Source of the DNA: Algoriphagus sp. AK58
GTDB lineage: Bacteria > Bacteroidota > Bacteroidia > Cytophagales > Cyclobacteriaceae
DNA length: 64,000 bases
Direction of reading: 5' to 3'
NCBI RefSeq assembly: GCF_014324365.1
Contig: NZ_QEIG01000008.1
Span: forward strand, 124,001-188,000
A program made the translations under genes and the position numbers. The first letter of the stretch is position 1. Each line of letters starts with the position of its first letter. The notes beneath the pieces were generated by a model, which saw nothing but the letters and a program-made list of their open reading frames with translations, searched no databases and had not been told where the DNA came from. This document shows positions 47,188-55,471 of this stretch, piece after piece.

Positions 47188-49782
47188 TTACGGATTGATT
47201 TGAAATTCTAAAATCCTAAGTCCAAAGGCCGGGACAGACAAGTGCCATGAATCGGAGTTAGCAAGCTTTTCCTCCACCTGTTTTCCACCATCATCCAAAT
47301 AGGAGATTTTGGAAATTTTATTGGCTTGTAATGAAGCAATATTGACCTTCAACTCTGCATTTTGAATTTCATTCTCTTGATTTAGTAGGATCACCCAAAC
47401 TTTTCCCCCAGATTGACTGGAAGAAATCACATATTCAATAGAAGGATTGGAAACTGATACGGCCTCAGGTAAAATCTTCAGAAATGCCTTCTCGCCGAAA
47501 ATTTCCCCTGCTTCAAAGCCATAGCTTTGATGGGGTCCAACTTTTGGAGTCACAAACCCTCTCGGGAAAGCAATAGCTCCTTTTGAGCGGAATTCTATCT
47601 CGGCCATTAAATAATCCGTAATCCAACCTACTTGCCACCAAGCGTGGTGGGGATAGGGTCCTGCACCTGCATTCATACTCTTCCAATAGTAGGACGCCAC
47701 ACTGGTTTTTTCATCTACGAATGCATGTCTTCCTATCGCAGCTGCCCTTGCCATGTCAGCAAAAATCGGCTCACCGGTCAGTTGATGCATCCGGATAAAC
47801 ATCCCTGCATGACTGGCCAAAAGAATGGGACCATGGAAATTAGTCGAACCCAAAGTGCCCCCATGCTCAAAACTTAATCCTGCTTGGGTGATTTCCCAAT
47901 CCTGAACCTGTAGCCCATTGACTGTTTTGACAGTTTGATTTGGAATGGGATGGGTATAAATGTATGTGGTGTAAATCTTAGCTGCCTGTATGGCAGCATC
48001 TTGATATCGTTTATCCCTTGTTAAGTCAAAAAGGTCCAAATAAGCTTGGGCAGTTTGTCCGGTAGCAAAGTCAGGAAAATATCTTGCGTCCCCACATACT
48101 CCCAAAAAACTTCCGTTCTTGACTCCATTCTCTAAATACCAATCCGCACCTTTCACAGCAGCATTCAGGTATTTTTCATTCTTTAAAATACGATAAGCCA
48201 CCAACAAACCGTAAAAAGTTGGTCTGAAGTCTTTTATATCTTGAAAAATTTCTTCCTCCTCCCGGCTGTAGGCCACTGCCCAGCTTCCGTCTGCTTTCTG
48301 CCAATCCAAAAGCAAATCTGCTCCAAGCCTTAGTCTGTTTTTCAATTCTTCATTTTCCGGTTCGAACAAGAGAATGTTTCCGATATCCAACATGATATAG
48401 TAGGTCAAGGCTATGGGTTCCACCATAGTTCCCCATTCCTCCACAAACTTCTTGGAGTTGGAAAGGTAATACTGTCCAATAGCCGCTCCTTTAAAAAAGC
48501 CTGGAGCAGTCTGCTGCTGAGCCAACTTAAAATTACGTGCAAAAGGCAAAACCTCTTCTTCTAGATACGCACTTTGGGAGGAATTAGCCAGCATCCACAT
48601 TGCTCCATAATCTGAGTTTTTCATGGCATCCTTACCTGAACCTATGACTCCTCCTAGGTAGGCTTGAGCACCAATTTTTAGCCCATTAAAATCCTCCACT
48701 CTCCAAAGAGATGTGACAGAATCTGTGAGATATCCATGCATCTTACTGACTCTATCGCTGAGGGATTGGCGGTTTTTCCTAAGATCTAAGCCTTTTTTAA
48801 ATTCAAAAACATCATAAACCACATGATTCAAGGTCTCAAACCAATCCCCTTCGGAAAGACTAAATCTGAAACTGAAATCCAAGGATTCCCCACTTTTTCT
48901 CTCAGATCCTAACTCTCCCAAAACAGGATAATAAAGGGATGGACTTAGGCTCGCCTTTCGATTCATATGGGATAACCCAACTTTCCAGTCATGATGAGTC
49001 ATCTTATCCTTTTGCCAGGGATCTCTTCCCAGTTCCGGATTGGAAACAACTGCAATTGTAAATCCATTTTTGGAGCTAAGAATGGGACTTAAGGTACTTA
49101 CTGCTTGTTCTCTGAAAACGATTGGAGTGGAAGGAACCCCATTGCCATAGGCGTATCCCAAGGCCAGATTTTCCTCCAGTTTATTCCCATGAAAATATCC
49201 GGGGACCGTAGCCCATTCCAAGTCAGATTCAGGAATCGTAACTAAAGAAGGACTGCTGAGAGAGTAAAAACCCTCTTTTGTAACCTCGAATTCTTCCTTA
49301 ATAAGAATATCCTGGGGGAAAGTAGGGTCAAAGCTCCAGGTAATAATAATCGTACCCCAATCTGTCTTTTCTTTAAAAACAACTTCGTCTTTGCTTAACT
49401 GCTCTGCCAGATCAGGGAAAAAGAATAACGCCTCTCCCGCAGTATTCAGGACTACTGGACTTACCTGCTCTTTCCAGAGATTGTATTGGTACTTGTACAC
49501 CTCTTCCAGAAAATCTCCACCAACGATCGTTTTGTGTTGGACTTCCGATTTTTTAGGAGGCATTTCCTCAGTCCTAATCAGGGTATATTCGCCTGAAGGA
49601 TTGGGTATTGGTTTCCATCTTCCATCGGATTTCAATACAACTTGACTGATTCTCCAGCCCCCATCGCTGTTTTCCCAAGATATTTTCAGATGGTCATTTT
49701 CCAGCCCAATGATTGATGCGGTTTGGGCAAAGGAGAACGAGATCACAAAGCTTAGAACTAAAAAACAAATGGAAGATTTCAT
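47188..49782 (-). CDS. Secreted (alpha/alpha)6-barrel-like protein, paralogue A
   Basis: This 864-residue protein has a classical signal peptide (cleavage near FSFAQ). Residues ~25-330 are strand-rich, ~340-740 helix-rich with the LLDWQKADGSWAVAY and YGLLVAYRILKNEKYL repeats typical of (alpha/alpha)6 barrels, and the last ~100 strand-rich. Conserved His/Trp/Glu-rich segments are AGPYPHHAWWQVGW, SFEHGGTLG and GPHQSYGFEAG. The family was not identified. It may be a glycoside hydrolase or lyase for a polysaccharide breakdown step. It is followed by a very similar paralogue upstream in the same operon. Confidence 0.65.
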   Translation of the reverse strand: MKSSICFLVLSFVISFSFAQTASIIGLENDHLKISWENSDGGWRISQVVLKSDGRWKPIPNPSGEYTLIRTEEMPPKKSEVQHKTIVGGDFLEEVYKYQYNLWKEQVSPVVLNTAGEALFFFPDLAEQLSKDEVVFKEKTDWGTIIITWSFDPTFPQDILIKEEFEVTKEGFYSLSSPSLVTIPESDLEWATVPGYFHGNKLEENLALGYAYGNGVPSTPIVFREQAVSTLSPILSSKNGFTIAVVSNPELGRDPWQKDKMTHHDWKVGLSHMNRKASLSPSLYYPVLGELGSERKSGESLDFSFRFSLSEGDWFETLNHVVYDVFEFKKGLDLRKNRQSLSDRVSKMHGYLTDSVTSLWRVEDFNGLKIGAQAYLGGVIGSGKDAMKNSDYGAMWMLANSSQSAYLEEEVLPFARNFKLAQQQTAPGFFKGAAIGQYYLSNSKKFVEEWGTMVEPIALTYYIMLDIGNILLFEPENEELKNRLRLGADLLLDWQKADGSWAVAYSREEEEIFQDIKDFRPTFYGLLVAYRILKNEKYLNAAVKGADWYLENGVKNGSFLGVCGDARYFPDFATGQTAQAYLDLFDLTRDKRYQDAAIQAAKIYTTYIYTHPIPNQTVKTVNGLQVQDWEITQAGLSFEHGGTLGSTNFHGPILLASHAGMFIRMHQLTGEPIFADMARAAAIGRHAFVDEKTSVASYYWKSMNAGAGPYPHHAWWQVGWITDYLMAEIEFRSKGAIAFPRGFVTPKVGPHQSYGFEAGEIFGEKAFLKILPEAVSVSNPSIEYVISSSQSGGKVWVILLNQENEIQNAELKVNIASLQANKISKISYLDDGGKQVEEKLANSDSWHLSVPAFGLRILEFQINP

Positions 49783-49881
49783 GGTTATTTGGTTTGGATA
49801 ATTTAAGAACCTAGTCAGTTTTTTTAAAGAAAGACGATTGAGATAGAATCCCGAGATACAACTCCGAGCTCATTCGCCAAC

Positions 49882-52467
49882 CTAAACATCAAATTGGACG
49901 AGCATTATCCCCATTTGAGGAACAGAAATAGTCAATTCGTTAGAGGTATTTTTCTGTTCAATCAAATTCCCCCTATTGTCCAAAACATTGACTCCTGAAA
50001 TTCTCCTTTGAGTTAAAGCAGCAAAATCAATCTTCAATTCTGAATTCAGGCTCTCTTTTTCCTGATTGAGTAAAATCACCCAAATCTTGTCTCCTTTCTC
50101 ACTAGAAGCAATTACATATTCAATTGAAGGATTGGAAATTGAAACTGCGCCAGGAATTATTTTTAGGTTTGCTTTCTCTCCAAAAACACTCCCTGCCTCA
50201 AACCCATAGCTTTGATGTGGACCAACCTTAGGAGTAATAAATCCCCGAGGAAAGATGATTTCCCCTTGAGACCTTAATTCCGTTTCGGCCATTAAGTAAT
50301 CCGTAATCCAGCCGATTTGCCACCAGGCATGATGCGGATAGGGGCCTGCACCCATATCCATTTTTCTCCAGTAGTAGGTGGCAACACTGGTTTTTTCATC
50401 TACAAATGCATGCCGTCCAATGGCCGCAGCCCTTGCCATATCAGCAAAAATGGGTTCTCCGGTAAGCTGATGCATCCGGATAAACATCCCGGCGTGACTT
50501 GCCAAAAGAATCGGCCCTGCCGAATTAGCAGACCCCATAGTCCCGCCGTGTTCAAAACTCAGCCCTACCTGAGAAATCTCCCAATCCTCTACCTGCTTTC
50601 CGTTGACCGTTTTGATTTCCCTGCTTGGAATGGGGTGAGTGTAAACGGAGGTTGTGTAAATCTTGGCAGCCTGGATGGCGGCATCTTTATACTTACTCTC
50701 TCCGGTAAGGTCAAAAAGATCCAAATAAGCTTGGGCTGTCTGCCCTGTAGCAAAATCAGGCACATATCTGGCATCACCACATACACCCAAAAAACTTCCA
50801 TTTTTGACTCCGTTTTCCAGATACCAATCTGCTCCTCTCACGGCTGCATCCAAATATTTTGGATCTTTCAAAATCCGGTAGGCAACCAACAAGCCGTAAA
50901 ATGTTGGTCTGAAATCCTTCAAATCCTGAAAGATTTCTTGCTCCTCCCTGTCGTAGGCCACTGCCCAACTTCCGTCCTCCTTTTGCCAATCCAGCAATAA
51001 CTCTGCACCTAATTTGAGTCTGTTTTTTAATTCTTCATTCTCGGGCTCGAAAAGGAGAATATTCCCAATATCCAGCATGATGTAATAAGTCAAAGCAATG
51101 GGCTCGACCATTTTACCCCATTCTTCCACAAATATCTTGGATTTGGACAGGTAATACTGGCCGATGGCTGCACCCTGAAAAAAGCCTTCGGAAGTTTGTT
51201 GTTGGGTAAGCTTAAAATTTAGGGCAAAAGGCAGGACCTTTTCTTTCAAATAAGGACTTCCCGTGGCATTTGCCAGCATCCACATGGCTCCGTAATCGGC
51301 ATTTTTCATTGCATCCTTGTCCGAACCAACTACTCCTCCATAGTAAGCCTGGGCTCCGATTTTTTTACCCTCAAATTCTTCTACTCTCCAAAGAGATGTC
51401 ACTGGATCCAAAAGATATCCATACATTTCATTTACCCTTTCGGTCAGAGATTGACGGTTTTTTCTAAGGCTCAAACCTTTTTCAAATTCAAAAACATCAT
51501 AAACTGCATGATTCAAGGTCTCAAACCAATCCTGGCTGGACAAACTGAATCGATAACCAAAGGATATGGATTCCCCGGTTTTCTTCTCTGACTCGAATTC
51601 TCCCAAAACAGGGTAATAAATAGATGGCGTTAGCTCAGCCTTTCTGTTCATATGTGACAGGCCCACTTTCCAGTCCTTGTGGGAGTATTGATCCTTTTCC
51701 CAAGGATTCCTTCCCAACTCAGGATTTGAAATAACAGCAAGTGTAAAACCCTTTTTCGAGCTAAGAATGGGACTTAGGGTAGTTGCCGTCTTTTCGCTGA
51801 ACACGATGGGTTGAGTAGGAACTCCATTTCCATAAGCATAGCTCAATACTAAGTTTTCTTCCAGTTTGTTACCATGGAAATAGCCCGGCACCGTGGCCCA
51901 TTCAAGTTCGGCTTCCGGAATGGTCACCAAAGTAGGACTGCTTAGTGAGTAAAAACCATCTTTGGCAACTTCCAACTTCTCTTCAATAAGAATGTCTTGT
52001 GGAAACTTCGGATCAAGACTCCAAGTGATGGATACTATACCCCAGTCCGTTTTTTTACTAAATGAAACTTTATCTTTCCCTAATTGCTTAGCTTGATCCG
52101 GAAAAAAATAGAGTTCATCACCTGCAACATTCAAAGAAACGGGACCTACCTCTCTCTTCCAATGCTCCACCTGGTGACTGTAGATTACCTCAGGATAACT
52201 CTGTCCTACTATCGTATGAAATATTTTCTCAGATTGCTTTTCAGGCTTAGTTTCAGACCTGATCAAGGAATATTCTCCCGATGGATTGGAAAGTTGCTGC
52301 CATTTACCTTCCACCTTGATGACTACTTCACTGATTCTGTATCCTTCTTGGCCAAGTTCCCAACCGATTTTCAGATGTTCATTTTCCAGCAGGACATCTG
52401 GTTTACTCTTTAGATACGAGCAAGAACCCAGGACTGCTAATATGAAAATGAGAATTAATGATTTCAT
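49882..52467 (-). CDS. Lipoprotein (alpha/alpha)6-barrel-like protein, paralogue B
   Basis: This 861-residue protein is nearly the same as paralogue A over its whole length. In a ~280-residue block of the barrel I count about 42 substitutions by eye. It differs at the N-terminus, where it has a lipoprotein signal with lipobox LGSC, so it should be anchored in a membrane. Both retain GPYPHHAWWQ, FEHGGT and GPHQSYGFEAG. A 99-base gap separates them. They look like a recent tandem duplication that diverged in localisation. Family unknown. Confidence 0.65.
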   Translation of the reverse strand: MKSLILIFILAVLGSCSYLKSKPDVLLENEHLKIGWELGQEGYRISEVVIKVEGKWQQLSNPSGEYSLIRSETKPEKQSEKIFHTIVGQSYPEVIYSHQVEHWKREVGPVSLNVAGDELYFFPDQAKQLGKDKVSFSKKTDWGIVSITWSLDPKFPQDILIEEKLEVAKDGFYSLSSPTLVTIPEAELEWATVPGYFHGNKLEENLVLSYAYGNGVPTQPIVFSEKTATTLSPILSSKKGFTLAVISNPELGRNPWEKDQYSHKDWKVGLSHMNRKAELTPSIYYPVLGEFESEKKTGESISFGYRFSLSSQDWFETLNHAVYDVFEFEKGLSLRKNRQSLTERVNEMYGYLLDPVTSLWRVEEFEGKKIGAQAYYGGVVGSDKDAMKNADYGAMWMLANATGSPYLKEKVLPFALNFKLTQQQTSEGFFQGAAIGQYYLSKSKIFVEEWGKMVEPIALTYYIMLDIGNILLFEPENEELKNRLKLGAELLLDWQKEDGSWAVAYDREEQEIFQDLKDFRPTFYGLLVAYRILKDPKYLDAAVRGADWYLENGVKNGSFLGVCGDARYVPDFATGQTAQAYLDLFDLTGESKYKDAAIQAAKIYTTSVYTHPIPSREIKTVNGKQVEDWEISQVGLSFEHGGTMGSANSAGPILLASHAGMFIRMHQLTGEPIFADMARAAAIGRHAFVDEKTSVATYYWRKMDMGAGPYPHHAWWQIGWITDYLMAETELRSQGEIIFPRGFITPKVGPHQSYGFEAGSVFGEKANLKIIPGAVSISNPSIEYVIASSEKGDKIWVILLNQEKESLNSELKIDFAALTQRRISGVNVLDNRGNLIEQKNTSNELTISVPQMGIMLVQFDV

Positions 52468-52610
52468 GGTTATTAGATTTATGGGTTTTCACAAACTTTG
52501 ATCAGGGGGACCAGGAATAACAGCCTATCCCCAAGACACTTAGGATTACTGACTCAAAACTTATTTAATATTGGAAAGCCAGCATACTCATACCACCGAC
52601 GATAGCCTGC

Positions 52611-55436
52611 TCACAACTTATATTTTTCACTAGTCTCGACCTTACCCTGAAGATTTGAGGCAGAAAACCAAAAAGGACTACCTTCTTTCATTTCCCTGAT
52701 GGGAATGGTGAATTCAAAGGGATAATTTCCATCTACTAAACTTTCGATCTTGCCATTCTCATCTTCATAAAACAGGGTTACGCTTGAAAAACGGGAGTCA
52801 TCCTCCTGTAAATAAAAATAGGCCCTCCGGTCGTACTGCCCCAAGTTGATAACCATAGCTCGGGTCTTTCCGAAATCAAATTCATGAAGACTATTTCTGG
52901 TTGATGAGCCTTGAGACAAGATTTTTTGTTGAAAGCCTAGCTTTGGCGAAAGTCCTTCCAGTTTAATAGCTGTTATTCCATTCCCGGCCACCTCTACCTC
53001 AAAAGAAGAAGAACTTTTTAGAAAGGATTTTCCGTCTCCCAAATTTTCTACATTTCTAATAGAACCGGTTATCCATTCAGGATTTACCCTAACGGTGGAT
53101 TTCACGACATCCTTCGACTGGTTGGTAAATGCCAAATAAAGCCCTGATTCATTGTACCCGACTATATAATTCAACTGAGGGTTTGAAACTGATAGTAAAT
53201 TATTTGGCATCCACAGTTGGACCCCTTTCTCATTGTAAAACCTACCATGCTGACTGCCATACATTTTATTTTGCAGATAGGCATACCCCTCAATGTATTC
53301 AGAAGGGAAGTCTATTTTGCCCTTAGACCTGACAAAAGCATCCGTGACCAAGTAATCCAGCAACATACTGGCCATCGGTAAGATATGGTTGTAATGAAAG
53401 GAATTAACACTTAAAGCTTTATGCTCACGCAGTGGATAGTCAGCCTTTTCATAGGCTGTTGTCCTTGCTGTATTGATATGGTAACCTGGGAAATTTTGAG
53501 ATCGCCCGATAATTGCCGATTTGGCTACTTCCTTTAAAAAAGAATCATTGGTATAATATCCCAATCGCAACATCCATGGAGCATAATTGGCCATAAAAAT
53601 TGCACGATGACCTTGACTGGTGCCCGAAGATTCAGCTGTAAGTCCGATTTCGGAAAGTCTCCAAGCTTCCACTTTTTCTTCGGGAAAATACATCTGCTCA
53701 TGCCCTTTTGATTTCAGATACCAATAAAGAGGAGCTTTCCCTTCCTTATTGACTAAAATAGTTGTATCCGGAATTGCTGGAACCATCCAAGTAAACATAG
53801 TATATCTCCTAGCACCATCATGTGCTGCCTCCAGGTACTTTTTGTCTTTGGTGATTTCATATAATTCTGTCAATTCCACCCATTTCGGGGTGAAAGCATT
53901 CCAAAAAAACAATCCCGGAGAATAAGGATCCTCAAAATCAGTTTGTTTGGTTTCGACCCTTCTTTGTATGTATTCATCTGCTCCGGAAATTGCCAAGTTT
54001 AGGAATTTTTGATCCTTGGTGGCTTTGTAAAGGAACATGGCATTAACCCATGAATCCCCCTTTTCTGCCACATCCAAATTGCGGATCCGGCTTCGCCCAA
54101 ACTCATTTTTGGCCAATTCAAGAAAAAAAACATTGGTTTGGCCAAGAATCTGGTACAAAGAAGCGAGTTCAGAAATTGGAGCTATTGGGCCAGTCATACT
54201 TCTGGAAGGATGCTGGATTTTTTGTTCGGGGTCAAGCGAAAAAAGAAATTTCTCTCTGGACAACATATACTCCAGTGTAGGGTAAGCTCTCCTTTCAAAC
54301 ATCGCCGAATCATCCATCACAATAGCCAATTCCAAAGGATTTAAACTCGAAACATTTTTTACGGCACCCGGAACATCTGTGGAATAGGCAAAACCCTTTA
54401 ATGAATCAACAAACCAAGCATAATCTGACTTGGAATAGTCCACTATATTTTCAATGGTCTGGTTCAGAGATATCGTTTCATTTATTCTATAATCCTTAAA
54501 CCCAAATTCACTTCTAGCAATATTTTCAAAGGCTTCATGGATTTCCCCGGATTCAATTACTAGGAAGGATTTAAATTGAAAAGTTTCTCCAACTTTCATC
54601 TCAGATCCCTGCCCGCCCAGCACCGGGGCAAATAATTGGGGTTGGGCTTTACCCTCCTCATTCCTAACCATGACCCCAAACCGACTATTTGAAAGTGACG
54701 GTAAAGGATCAAAAGGGAACTCTTCAGATGCTGCCATTACCCCCAAGGAATGGGTACCATTATGAACCAATGCGGTAGGAATTGGACAGCGAAAAGCCAA
54801 AGTCATTACCGGGCTTTCCGGAAATCTTTTCTCCTGCCAAATCAACGGCTGCCATATTTCCTTCACCTCAGAAAGCATGAATTCAGGAGCTCCAGTATAA
54901 CCCACCGAAAAGAAACCATCCTTTTTCGGTGTGAGCTTATATGTAATGGCAGGATGCCTGCCTTCTATATCAAAGACTTCGGCTGAAAAATTAAAAAACT
55001 CATGATCATTAAAAATCAGTTGAATCGTGCCTTCCTTCATTTCCAAGGAAGATGCACTGATAGGAAATACCATTCCAGCATTGAATGGATTAGAGGTTCT
55101 TTTTGTGGCCTCCGCGTCCAATATCCTATCGTCAAAACCATCTCCTACCGAACTATCACTTCTTTTTACCTTTCCAAGATCCGCTCTTTTACCCTCGTAA
55201 GCCGTCCAAGTGATAATGTTATAAGGAACCCCCTCTATTCCAGCCGGCCTCATGGCTAAGTCAGGATTCTTCTCGCTGTAAATGATTGAAAAAGAAGGCT
55301 GAAATTGATATTTGAGCCCACCCTTTTGGATGATTATCTGGTTGTTTTCTATTAAAACCTTATCCTCTCCACCTGAGAAACACCCTAAGTTTAGAATTAC
55401 AATAAAAGCAATCCAGACTTTTGAAATAATATTCAT
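52611..55436 (-). CDS. Lipoprotein of the same large (alpha/alpha)6-barrel architecture, distant relative C
   Basis: This 941-residue protein has a lipoprotein signal (lipobox LNLGC). Its layout parallels paralogues A and B: strand-rich N-terminal half, a helical central region and a strand-rich C-terminal end. Local matches include VAKSAIIGRSQNFPGYH versus MARAAAIGRHAFVDE, RSKGKIDFPSEYI versus RSKGAIAFPRGFV, and SVSNPQLNYIVGYNESG versus SVSNPSIEYVISSSQSG. It is therefore a divergent homologue in the same operon. The function was not recognised. Confidence 0.6.
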   Translation of the reverse strand: MNIISKVWIAFIVILNLGCFSGGEDKVLIENNQIIIQKGGLKYQFQPSFSIIYSEKNPDLAMRPAGIEGVPYNIITWTAYEGKRADLGKVKRSDSSVGDGFDDRILDAEATKRTSNPFNAGMVFPISASSLEMKEGTIQLIFNDHEFFNFSAEVFDIEGRHPAITYKLTPKKDGFFSVGYTGAPEFMLSEVKEIWQPLIWQEKRFPESPVMTLAFRCPIPTALVHNGTHSLGVMAASEEFPFDPLPSLSNSRFGVMVRNEEGKAQPQLFAPVLGGQGSEMKVGETFQFKSFLVIESGEIHEAFENIARSEFGFKDYRINETISLNQTIENIVDYSKSDYAWFVDSLKGFAYSTDVPGAVKNVSSLNPLELAIVMDDSAMFERRAYPTLEYMLSREKFLFSLDPEQKIQHPSRSMTGPIAPISELASLYQILGQTNVFFLELAKNEFGRSRIRNLDVAEKGDSWVNAMFLYKATKDQKFLNLAISGADEYIQRRVETKQTDFEDPYSPGLFFWNAFTPKWVELTELYEITKDKKYLEAAHDGARRYTMFTWMVPAIPDTTILVNKEGKAPLYWYLKSKGHEQMYFPEEKVEAWRLSEIGLTAESSGTSQGHRAIFMANYAPWMLRLGYYTNDSFLKEVAKSAIIGRSQNFPGYHINTARTTAYEKADYPLREHKALSVNSFHYNHILPMASMLLDYLVTDAFVRSKGKIDFPSEYIEGYAYLQNKMYGSQHGRFYNEKGVQLWMPNNLLSVSNPQLNYIVGYNESGLYLAFTNQSKDVVKSTVRVNPEWITGSIRNVENLGDGKSFLKSSSSFEVEVAGNGITAIKLEGLSPKLGFQQKILSQGSSTRNSLHEFDFGKTRAMVINLGQYDRRAYFYLQEDDSRFSSVTLFYEDENGKIESLVDGNYPFEFTIPIREMKEGSPFWFSASNLQGKVETSEKYKL

Positions 55437-55471
55437 AGTTTAAAGTGGCTTTTTAGATTTTTAAATCCAGA

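Noticed and set aside
47188..52467. Tandem copies as a possible assembly duplication
   Set aside because: The copies differ at many positions, have different signal peptides and a 99-base gap, so they are true paralogues.
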